A DNA stretch of 5,180 bases from Pseudomonadota bacterium (lineage in GTDB: Bacteria; Pseudomonadota; Gammaproteobacteria; SZUA-229), in assembly GCA_015222965.1 (NCBI GenBank), contig JADFWF010000324.1, positions 1 to 5,180 on the forward strand, read 5' to 3'. The notes beneath the pieces are model-generated. The model worked only from the letters and a program-made list of their open reading frames with translations, was not told the DNA's origin and did no database searches. Made by a program: the position numbers and the translations under genes. Of this stretch, positions 1 through 5,180 are shown piece by piece; the first letter of the stretch is position 1, and each line of letters starts with the position of its first letter.

Positions 1-524
1 CTCTCTGAAATCTGTTTATAAGCCGCACGACTGCCTGTTTGCTGCCACAGCTCCATCGCGGCTATCGGCTGCAATGTGGGCATGCTGTACTGGCGGATGG
101 TCTGTAGCAGGTCCATCAACAGGATGAAACTTTCTGCCAGCTGCTGATACAGTTCCGCAATTCCCTGCTGTGTCACCGTGCTGATGTGATGGTAAGCCGA
201 ACGACCGAGGTCGACATAGTAGGTCACCCCGACCTGTCTTTTTTCGGCAGATTGCGGGTAGAGGCCGGATACCAGCAGACACTGGTCGCCGATGTTTCGT
301 AACTGCTCGCTGCGTAAACTGCTGCTCAAGTGATGGGAGTTCAGATAATCGATAGCAAGGGCGTGTGAATTGAGTTGCTGGTCTTTGGCAAAACGCATCA
401 GCGTGAATACCAGGTAGCTTTGCATGGCTTCATCAAGCTGGCAGCCATAGTCCTGTTCGGCTTCGCGTACCAGCGCGTGCCATTGCGATAATTCAGATGA
501 ATCTAAAATGAACTGTTTACTCAT
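1..524 (-). CDS. Conserved-looking protein of unknown function, 3' end beyond window
   Basis: A leftward reading frame starts with ATG at 524-522 and stays open to the window edge, giving 174 codons with no stop, so the C-terminus is missing. An AGAGG Shine-Dalgarno sequence (537-533) lies 8 bases before the ATG, which supports this start. The protein opens MSKQFILDSSELSQWHALV. It appears mostly alpha-helical, with an acidic, Gln-rich N-terminal half (residues 10-60). A stretch with more beta character follows around residues 78-113, containing GDQCLLVSGLYP and VTYYVDLGRSAYHHIS. Residues 118-147 form another amphipathic helix. I see no signal peptide, clear membrane segment, catalytic signature or DNA-binding motif. 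The pattern resembles an uncharacterised proteobacterial family I have a vague memory of, but I cannot assign a name or function. It is transcribed divergently from glyQ, so the two genes share a 167-base control region. I am confident it is a real gene; its role is unknown. Confidence 0.82.
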   Translation of the reverse strand, partial: MSKQFILDSSELSQWHALVREAEQDYGCQLDEAMQSYLVFTLMRFAKDQQLNSHALAIDYLNSHHLSSSLRSEQLRNIGDQCLLVSGLYPQSAEKRQVGVTYYVDLGRSAYHHISTVTQQGIAELYQQLAESFILLMDLLQTIRQYSMPTLQPIAAMELWQQTGSRAAYKQISE

Positions 525-571
525 GTTCTCATCCTCTGTTGGCATAGATGATCTTTTTTTGAGCATTTTTA

Positions 572-602
572 GGGTGACTATGATAATTAATCACAGTCAC
601 CC
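572..602. repeat. 31-base interrupted palindrome in the divergent intergenic region
   Basis: GGGTGACT (572-579) is exactly complementary to AGTCACCC (595-602). Inside it, after one A/C mismatch, TGAT (581-584) pairs with ATCA (590-593) around the five-base centre AATTA. The two sides match at 12 of 13 positions. It lies 48 bases upstream of the leftward gene's ATG and 89 bases upstream of the glyQ ATG. Neither side is followed by a proper T-run in the matching direction, so it does not look like an intrinsic terminator. A dimeric regulator's operator, or a small structured repeat element, fits better. I do not recognise the site as that of a known regulator. Confidence 0.75.
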
Positions 603-653
603 ATATTTATAGTCCTTTTTAGCAGGAAACACCAAGGAAAAGCGTACTTGAGG

Positions 654-659
654 TATACT
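654..659 (+). promoter_or_regulatory. Candidate sigma-70 -10 element for glyQ
   Basis: TATACT matches the TATAAT consensus at five of six positions. It would place transcription start near 666, leaving an untranslated leader of roughly 25 bases before the glyQ ATG. No good -35 hexamer is visible 16-18 bases upstream (about 630-637 reads CACCAAGG), and there is no TGn extended -10, so the promoter may need an activator or the assignment may be wrong. The leader is very AT-rich and carries only a weak Shine-Dalgarno-like TAAGA at 679-683, eight bases before the start codon. I see no T-box or glycine-riboswitch structure in the leader. Confidence 0.4.
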
Positions 660-691
660 TCGCACTTTAAATTTTAGATAAGATTTTTTAC

Positions 692-1612
692 ATGGCTTAC
701 GATGTTTCAACATTTCAGGGACTAATCTTCGCAGTGCAGGACTACTGGCAAAAGCAGGGATGTGCGGTATTGCAGCCGCTCGATATGGAAGTGGGGGCGG
801 GTACTTTTCATCCGGCAACATTTTTACGTGCGATTGGCCCAGAGCCATGGCGCGCGGCCTATGTCCAGCCTTGTCGCCGTCCGACCGATGGAAGATATGG
901 TGAAAACCCAAACCGTTTGCAGCATTATTATCAGTTCCAGGTGGTTTTAAAGCCGTCACCGGATGATATTCAGGATCTGTATCTAGGCTCACTGGAAGCA
1001 CTGGGTTTTGACCTGCTGGAGCATGATGTGCGCTTTGTCGAAGACAACTGGGAATCACCAACACTGGGCGCCTGGGGCCTGGGCTGGGAAGTCTGGCTGA
1101 ACGGCATGGAAGTCACTCAATTTACCTATTTTCAGCAGGTAGGCGGGCTCGAGTGCCGACCTGTCACTGGTGAGATTACCTACGGCCTGGAACGTCTGGC
1201 GATGTACCTGCAGGAAAAAGAAAGTGTGTTCGATCTGATCTGGACGCGTGGGCCGCAGGGTGATGTGACCTATGGTGATGTCTTCCATCAAAATGAAGTC
1301 GAGATGTCGACCTACAATTTTGAGCATGCAGATACTGAGATTCTGTTTAAACAGTTTGACGATAATGAGTCTGAGAGTCAGCGACTGATCGAGCTGGGTT
1401 TGCCGCTGCCAGCGTATGAAATGGTTCTGAAAGCGTCACATGCTTTTAACCTGTTAGATGCGCGTCATGCGATCTCGGTCACCGAGCGTCAAAGATTTAT
1501 TTTAAGGGTGCGAGCGCTTTCGAGAGCGGTTGCGCAGGCGTATTACGATTCACGTGAAGCATTAGGCTTTCCCATCGGTAACGATGCCAAGGTTAAGGGA
1601 GATGCGGCATGA
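692..1612 (+). CDS. glyQ: Glycyl-tRNA synthetase alpha subunit
   Basis: GlyQ is the catalytic subunit of the alpha2beta2 class II glycyl-tRNA synthetase, which activates glycine with ATP and, with GlyS, attaches it to tRNA-Gly in the cytoplasm. The 306-residue product is close to the E. coli length (303) and aligns to it by eye along nearly its whole length. Visible hallmarks are FQGLI..LQDYW-like residues 8-19, [19 protein letters not shown] (28-46), the motif 2 region [20 protein letters not shown] (62-81), [21 protein letters not shown] (115-135), and motif 3 within [13 protein letters not shown] (160-172), including Arg168. The C-terminal helical part keeps [21 protein letters not shown] (252-272). 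The ATG at 692 fits the family N-terminus, although its Shine-Dalgarno sequence is weak. The gene heads the putative operon and overlaps glyS by four bases, as expected for subunits made in equal amounts. Nothing is missing or odd. Confidence 0.98.
   Translation: MAYDVSTFQGLIFAVQDYWQKQGCAVLQPLDMEVGAGTFHPATFLRAIGPEPWRAAYVQPCRRPTDGRYGENPNRLQHYYQFQVVLKPSPDDIQDLYLGSLEALGFDLLEHDVRFVEDNWESPTLGAWGLGWEVWLNGMEVTQFTYFQQVGGLECRPVTGEITYGLERLAMYLQEKESVFDLIWTRGPQGDVTYGDVFHQNEVEMSTYNFEHADTEILFKQFDDNESESQRLIELGLPLPAYEMVLKASHAFNLLDARHAISVTERQRFILRVRALSRAVAQAYYDSREALGFPIGNDAKVKGDAA
1595..1601 (+). promoter_or_regulatory. glyS ribosome binding site inside the glyQ 3' end
   Basis: AAGGGAG lies seven bases before the glyS ATG at 1609 and sits within the last codons of glyQ. 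Together with the ATGA stop/start overlap (1609-1612) it fixes the glyS start and suggests translational coupling of the two synthetase subunits. Confidence 0.75.
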
Positions 1613-3693
1613 GCACGGACTCCAATAATTTACTGATAGAACTTGGTACGGAAGAGCTGCCGCCGAAGGCATTGAAAAAATTGTCTGCTGCGTTTACCTC
1701 AGGCATCGTCGATGGTTTAAAAAAAGCCGGCTTTAAAATTAACGAAGTTGAATCTTTCGCTGCCCCGAGAAGACTCGCGGTGCTGATTAAAGATGTCGCT
1801 GCATCGCAACCGGACAGAGAAGTCGAGCGTAAAGGTCCGGCACTAAAAGCGGCGTATGATGCTGACGGTAATCCGACTAAAGCGGTTATGGGTTTTGCCA
1901 GGTCATGTGGTGCTGAGGTCGATGCGTTGCAGCAGCAAGAGACCGATAAAGGCGTCTGGCTGGTTTTTAAAGCAACAGAAAAAGGCCAGGTTCTGTCTGC
2001 CCTGATCGAAGACGTCATCAACCAGTCATTAACAAAACTGCCTGTCCCGAAGCGTATGCGTTGGGGAGATAACGACGTAGAATTTGTGCGTCCTGTGCAT
2101 TGGCTGGTTTTGATGCATGGTGAAAAAGTTATCGATGCCGAAGTTCTGGGTTTGAAATCATCTGCAAAAACTTTTGGCCACCGTTTTCACGCGCCGGCTG
2201 AAATTGTTTTAAAACACGCCAGCGACTATCAGGAAAAGCTTCTGTCACAAGGTTTTGTTATTGCTGACTTTGAACAAAGAAAACAAAAGATTAGACAGCA
2301 GGTTATCGATGCGGTCAAAAAGTTGGGCGGGGAAGCCGTACTGGACGAAGACCTGCTTGATGAAGTGACAGCATTAAATGAGTGGCCGATAGCAGTTGCC
2401 GGTGAGTTCGATAAGATGTACCTGGACGTGCCAGATGAAGCATTGATAAAAACGATGCAGGATAATCAGAAATATTTCCCGGTAAGAGACAGTTCGGGCA
2501 GCCTGAAAAATTATTTTATAACCATCAGCAATATCGATAGCAAGTCACCGGAAAAAGTAAAAGAAGGTAACGAGCGTGTAGTTCGCCCGCGTCTGGCAGA
2601 TGCGATGTTTTTCTGGGAACAGGACCAGAAGCAGCCATTAGAAGCATTTGATCTGGCATTAGAAAAAGTCGTGTTCCAGTCAAAACTGGGAAGCCTCGCA
2701 GAGAAAACGCAGAGGGTAATAAAACTAGCTGAAGAGATAGCCGGGCAGCTAAATGCAAATATTGATTACGTCAAACGTGCTGCACTGTTAAGTAAATGTG
2801 ATCTGATGACAGACATGGTAGGGGAGTTTGCATCCCTGCAGGGCGTGATGGGTAAACGTTACGCACAGAAGGCCGGTGAAGCGGATGAGGTTGCAGAAGC
2901 GCTTGATGAGCAGTATAAACCACGCGGTGCCAGCGATGAAACTGCCTGTACTACGACCGGCCAGATACTTTCTATCAGTGACAAACTTGATACGCTGGTT
3001 GGTATTTTTGCGATAGGCCAGAAACCGACGGGTGAAAAAGACCCCTACGCTTTGCGACGAGCATCGTTGGGCATCCTGCGGACGCTCATTGAGCGCCGAC
3101 TTGATCTGGATCTTAAGCAGCTGATTTCAGTTTCAGCTGAGTTGCTCAAAGATAAAGTCAATGCAAGCAAAGTCGAGCAAGATGTGTTTGATTATATTCT
3201 TGAACGCTTACGTGCTTATTATCTTGATCGAGACGTTACAGCCGACGTGTTCGATGCGGTATCAGCCTTGTCGCCTTCACGGCCACTGGATTTTGATAAA
3301 CGTATAAAAGCAGTTTCGGCCTTCCGCGAATTAGCTGAAGCGGAAAGTCTGGCAGCGGCAAATAAACGTGTCGGTAATATTCTTAAAAAATCAGCCACGG
3401 ATGCTAGCACAACGGTTGATGAAAGCCTGCTGTCTGAAGAGGCTGAGAAAAAACTGTTTACGATATTGAGCGCACTAAGCCAAACAGTGGAACCGATGTT
3501 TGATTCCGGTGATTACGAAGCTGCATTGAGCCAGCTGTCAGCACTGCGTGACCCAGTCGATGCGTTTTTTGATTCAGTGATGGTGATGGCGGACGATGAA
3601 GCGATAAAAAATAACCGCATCGCGTTATTAAATTCCATGAACCAGTTATTCCTGCGGGCAGCTGATCTGTCACGTCTGCATCAATCAGCGTGA
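1609..3693 (+). CDS. glyS: Glycyl-tRNA synthetase beta subunit
   Basis: GlyS is the tRNA-binding partner of GlyQ in the heterotetrameric glycyl-tRNA synthetase. The product has 694 residues, against 689 in E. coli, with no frameshift. Family landmarks appear in order: [15 protein letters not shown] at 8-22, [10 protein letters not shown] (51-60), [19 protein letters not shown] (148-166), [10 protein letters not shown] (187-196), [11 protein letters not shown] (282-292) and [20 protein letters not shown] (320-339). The region corresponding to the family's HD-like domain includes [20 protein letters not shown] (391-410) and QGVMGKRYA (411-419), followed by [20 protein letters not shown] (456-475) and [15 protein letters not shown] (477-491). 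The C-terminal anticodon-binding (DALR-like) helical domain spans about 520-694, with [13 protein letters not shown] (531-543) and the terminal [21 protein letters not shown] (668-688). The start is fixed by AAGGGAG and the ATGA overlap with glyQ. Segment 445-450 (ACTTT-like) appears locally divergent from E. coli, probably family variation. Confidence 0.98.
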   Translation: MSTDSNNLLIELGTEELPPKALKKLSAAFTSGIVDGLKKAGFKINEVESFAAPRRLAVLIKDVAASQPDREVERKGPALKAAYDADGNPTKAVMGFARSCGAEVDALQQQETDKGVWLVFKATEKGQVLSALIEDVINQSLTKLPVPKRMRWGDNDVEFVRPVHWLVLMHGEKVIDAEVLGLKSSAKTFGHRFHAPAEIVLKHASDYQEKLLSQGFVIADFEQRKQKIRQQVIDAVKKLGGEAVLDEDLLDEVTALNEWPIAVAGEFDKMYLDVPDEALIKTMQDNQKYFPVRDSSGSLKNYFITISNIDSKSPEKVKEGNERVVRPRLADAMFFWEQDQKQPLEAFDLALEKVVFQSKLGSLAEKTQRVIKLAEEIAGQLNANIDYVKRAALLSKCDLMTDMVGEFASLQGVMGKRYAQKAGEADEVAEALDEQYKPRGASDETACTTTGQILSISDKLDTLVGIFAIGQKPTGEKDPYALRRASLGILRTLIERRLDLDLKQLISVSAELLKDKVNASKVEQDVFDYILERLRAYYLDRDVTADVFDAVSALSPSRPLDFDKRIKAVSAFRELAEAESLAAANKRVGNILKKSATDASTTVDESLLSEEAEKKLFTILSALSQTVEPMFDSGDYEAALSQLSALRDPVDAFFDSVMVMADDEAIKNNRIALLNSMNQLFLRAADLSRLHQSA

Positions 3694-3709
3694 GCAGTCG
3701 GTATATCAC

Positions 3710-4249
3710 ATGAAACTTATTGTCCTCGACAGAGACGGCGTTATCAATCACGATTCTGATGCTTATATCAAAAGCAAAGAAGAGTGGCAGCCTATCGATG
3801 GCAGTCTGGAAGCGATCTCACGATTGAATCATGGTGGTTATACGGTAGTGGTCGCGAGTAACCAGTCCGGTCTGGCCAGAGGTTATTTTGATATCGAAGC
3901 CCTGTCCGCGATGCATAAAAAAATGGATGATATGTTGACTAAGGTCGGTGGCCGGGTCGATGCGATTTTTTATTGCCCACATGGGCCTGATGATGCCTGT
4001 GACTGCAGGAAGCCGAAGCCGGGCATGCTGTTAGAGATCGGTCAGCGTTTTAATGTTCCATTAAAAGAAGTTATTTTTATCGGTGATAGCATTACTGATA
4101 TTAAAGCGGCAAGCAATGCAAACTCCCAGGCTATGCTGGTACGTACAGGCAAAGGTGTAAAAGCTGAAAAAATATTACAAGCGGAATGTAAAGCGAGTGT
4201 TCCTGTATTTGATGATCTGGCCGCAGCGGTGACTGCAATATTGCAGTAG
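3710..4249 (+). CDS. gmhB: D-glycero-beta-D-manno-heptose 1,7-bisphosphate 7-phosphatase
   Basis: GmhB removes the 7-phosphate from heptose 1,7-bisphosphate in the cytoplasm, a step in making ADP-heptose for the lipopolysaccharide inner core. The 179-residue protein is a HAD-superfamily phosphatase. HAD motif I is LDRDG, with nucleophile Asp7 and acid/base Asp9; motif II is the Ser50 in ASNQSGLARG; Lys101 in CRKPKPGM fits motif III; motif IV is GDSITD, with Asp126 and Asp130. The GmhB zinc-site pattern is present as Cys89, His91, Cys97 and Cys99 (CPHGPDDACDC), with a shorter loop than in E. coli (191 residues in all). The ATG at 3710 lies 16 bases after the glyS stop and has no strong Shine-Dalgarno sequence, so translation may depend on ribosomes arriving from glyS. 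A related histidinol-phosphate phosphatase is the main alternative, but the zinc motif and gene neighbourhood favour GmhB. Confidence 0.92.
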   Translation: MKLIVLDRDGVINHDSDAYIKSKEEWQPIDGSLEAISRLNHGGYTVVVASNQSGLARGYFDIEALSAMHKKMDDMLTKVGGRVDAIFYCPHGPDDACDCRKPKPGMLLEIGQRFNVPLKEVIFIGDSITDIKAASNANSQAMLVRTGKGVKAEKILQAECKASVPVFDDLAAAVTAILQ

Positions 4250-4271
4250 TCTATCGTATGGAATCTGTTTT

Positions 4272-5012
4272 ATGAGTTCTAAGCCTGTTTTATTTATACG
4301 CTCCTTATTGTTCTGGATCGGATTTATTCTTAATGTGATCGTATTCGGCCTGTTGATCGTGTTTTTATTTTTTACACCGTCATCTTTCCGTCTTAAGATC
4401 GCCCGTGTTTGGTCCTATTGTAATAATTTCCTGTTAAAGATTTTTTGTGGCATCAATTTTAAAGTTGAGGGCAAAGAAAATCTCAATGTAGAAACGGCAA
4501 TAATATTGTGTAAGCACCAGTCGACCTGGGAGACACTGGCGCTGCATTCTTTCACACCTTATGTGCGCTGGGTATTTAAACGTGAGCTGATGAGAATCCC
4601 GGTGTTCGGCTGGGCTCTGGCGCTGACAGATCCCATCGCGATCAATCGCGGTGCGGGTAGAGTGGCGATCAAGCAATTGATTAGCGAAGGCACAAAAAAG
4701 TTAAACCAGGGAAAGTGGATGGTTTTGTTCCCAGAGGGAACACGCACGCCGCCCGGTAAAACCAGGAAGTATAAGATCGGTGGTGCCTTGCTGGCAGAGA
4801 AAAGTGGTTACCCGGTGATACCGATCGCGCACAACGCGGGTGAGTTTTGGCCAAGACACAGTTTTATAAAGTGGCCGGGTACCATAAGTGTGGTCATCGG
4901 CCCCGCCATCGAATCAAAAGATCGTAGTGCAGAAGAAATTAACGCTGACGTTTTCAACTGGATAGAAAAAACCATGAAAGAGATCAGTGATGAATCTCGA
5001 TGGAATCGTTAA
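4272..5012 (+). CDS. plsC: 1-acyl-sn-glycerol-3-phosphate acyltransferase (PlsC family)
   Basis: This enzyme adds a second acyl chain to lysophosphatidic acid, giving phosphatidic acid for phospholipid synthesis at the inner membrane. The 246-residue protein begins with a hydrophobic segment at about 8-34 that probably anchors it in the membrane. Motif I reads KHQSTWE, with His82 and Glu87, so it is HX4E instead of the commoner HX4D. Motif II is around PIAINRG (121-127), motif III is LFPEGTRTPPG (152-162), and motif IV is YPVIPIAHNAG (180-190). The ATG at 4272 has a GGAA Shine-Dalgarno sequence (4260-4263) eight bases upstream and lies 22 bases after gmhB, consistent with one transcript. The Pseudomonas neighbour in this position is called lptA. 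Substrate choice (acyl-ACP or acyl-CoA, and exact acceptor) cannot be read from sequence; lyso-ornithine lipid acyltransferases share these motifs but are less likely in this context. Confidence 0.93.
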   Translation: MSSKPVLFIRSLLFWIGFILNVIVFGLLIVFLFFTPSSFRLKIARVWSYCNNFLLKIFCGINFKVEGKENLNVETAIILCKHQSTWETLALHSFTPYVRWVFKRELMRIPVFGWALALTDPIAINRGAGRVAIKQLISEGTKKLNQGKWMVLFPEGTRTPPGKTRKYKIGGALLAEKSGYPVIPIAHNAGEFWPRHSFIKWPGTISVVIGPAIESKDRSAEEINADVFNWIEKTMKEISDESRWNR

Positions 5013-5101
5013 CCGGTCAGATTTGTTTTGGATGTATTAGTGCAAGCTTGACCTTGCAGCGGATGCTGGAAATCGGATGGCTGTTGTTGAGCTTTAGGAG
5101 A

Positions 5102-5136
5102 AGTTGGCAGTTTGCAGTCATCAGTTGGCAGTAAAA
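5102..5136. repeat. Degenerate heptamer tandem repeat, unit AGTTGGC
   Basis: Five consecutive seven-base units can be read: AGTTGGC, AGTTTGC, AGTCATC, AGTTGGC, AGTAAAA, beginning at 5102, 5109, 5116, 5123 and 5130. Every unit starts with AGT; two are identical and one differs by a single base. The stretch lies about 90 bases after the plsC stop. All three rightward frames through it soon reach stops, so it is probably non-coding. It may be an intergenic short-repeat family; copies elsewhere in the genome would be needed to show that. Confidence 0.6.
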
Positions 5137-5138
5137 GC

Positions 5139-5175
5139 AAAACCCATCGTCTGCGCCGCTGAGAACGTAGGTTTT
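5139..5175. repeat. Imperfect inverted repeat at the right edge
   Basis: AAAACC (5139-5144) is complementary to GGTTTT (5170-5175). Inside, CGT (5148-5150) can pair with ACG (5165-5167) and CT (5151-5152) with AG (5162-5163) across small bulges, leaving a GC-rich loop. It follows directly after the heptamer repeat and may belong to the same element, which could continue past the window. An A-run on one side and a T-run on the other resemble a bidirectional terminator, but the outer stem is mainly A-T and the inner stem is weak, so I do not call it one. Confidence 0.4.
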
Positions 5176-5180
5176 TAGTC

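Larger units (their letters stand above)
5013..5180. other. Non-coding tail downstream of plsC
   Basis: No rightward reading frame of useful length survives here. Two leftward frames remain open from the edge down to stops at 5009-5011 and 5017-5019, but they run through the tandem repeat, have no visible start and encode low-complexity peptides unlike a protein C-terminus. A short perfect hairpin, TGCAAG/CTTGCA (5041-5058, six-base loop), has no T-run after it. No convincing terminator for the glyQ-plsC transcript is visible. Confidence 0.5.

Noticed and set aside
16..282. Leftward 88-codon open frame near the left edge
   Set aside because: It is in a different frame from the better-supported gene that starts at 524 with a Shine-Dalgarno sequence and covers the same region.
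572..602. Palindrome as an intrinsic terminator or an FNR/CRP site
   Set aside because: No T-run follows the stem in either direction and both flanking genes point away from it. The inner TGAT-N5-ATCA has five spacer bases instead of FNR's four, and the CRP core TGTGA-N6-TCACA is not met.
525..691. T-box leader or glycine riboswitch controlling glyQ
   Set aside because: The region is too short and lacks the conserved T-box sequence and the paired glycine aptamer cores; the likely leader is only about 25 bases.
597..1064. Leftward 155-codon open frame opposite the start of glyQ
   Set aside because: It is antisense to strongly conserved glyQ codons, its product is rich in Pro/His/Ala with no family pattern, and it crosses the intergenic palindrome.
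1593..2021. Leftward 142-codon open frame opposite the start of glyS
   Set aside because: Its Ser/Ala-rich product is the usual mirror of glyS codons, and it has no supporting start signal.
4258..4275. Five-codon mini-frame (ATG GAA TCT GTT TTA TGA) whose stop overlaps the plsC ATG
   Set aside because: It has no clear ribosome binding site of its own, and its bases include the plsC Shine-Dalgarno sequence; most simply a coincidence.
5041..5058. TGCAAG/CTTGCA hairpin as the terminator after plsC
   Set aside because: The stem is only 6 bp and is followed by GCGGATGC, not a T-run.
5009..5180. Possible C-terminal end of a convergent leftward gene
   Set aside because: Two overlapping leftward frames are equally open, both pass through the tandem repeat, and both give low-complexity peptides, so neither is credible as a gene end.

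Overview
The window looks like chromosomal housekeeping DNA from a gammaproteobacterium (a betaproteobacterium is possible). The signs are an alpha2beta2-type glycyl-tRNA synthetase encoded as separate glyQ and glyS genes, followed by a lipopolysaccharide-heptose phosphatase and a PlsC-type acyltransferase. As I recall, Pseudomonas has this same gene order near its origin (glyQ, glyS, gmhB, lptA/plsC), and several betaproteobacteria have similar clusters. Base composition is moderate. I cannot name a genus from the sequence alone.

Layout. Positions 1-524 hold the 5' part of a leftward gene that runs off the left edge. It encodes a helical, soluble-looking protein that I do not recognise. Positions 525-691 are a divergent intergenic region with a strong 31-base inverted repeat (572-602) and a plausible -10 element for glyQ (654-659). 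From 692 to 5012 four rightward genes lie close together: glyQ (692-1612), glyS (1609-3693, overlapping glyQ by the four bases ATGA), gmhB (3710-4249, 16-base gap) and plsC (4272-5012, 22-base gap). The spacing suggests one operon. Positions 5013-5180 contain no convincing gene and no clear terminator. They hold a degenerate heptamer tandem repeat (5102-5136) next to an imperfect inverted repeat (5139-5175) that looks like part of a dispersed non-coding repeat.

How the genes work together. GlyQ and GlyS form one enzyme that charges tRNA-Gly. GmhB and PlsC both serve the cell envelope: GmhB makes an ADP-heptose precursor for the lipopolysaccharide inner core, and PlsC makes phosphatidic acid for phospholipids. 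All four genes appear intact with their key motifs. I see no sign of a new defence, mobile or biosynthetic system. The parts least explained by known genes are the intergenic palindrome, the uncharacterised divergent gene and the repeats at the right edge.
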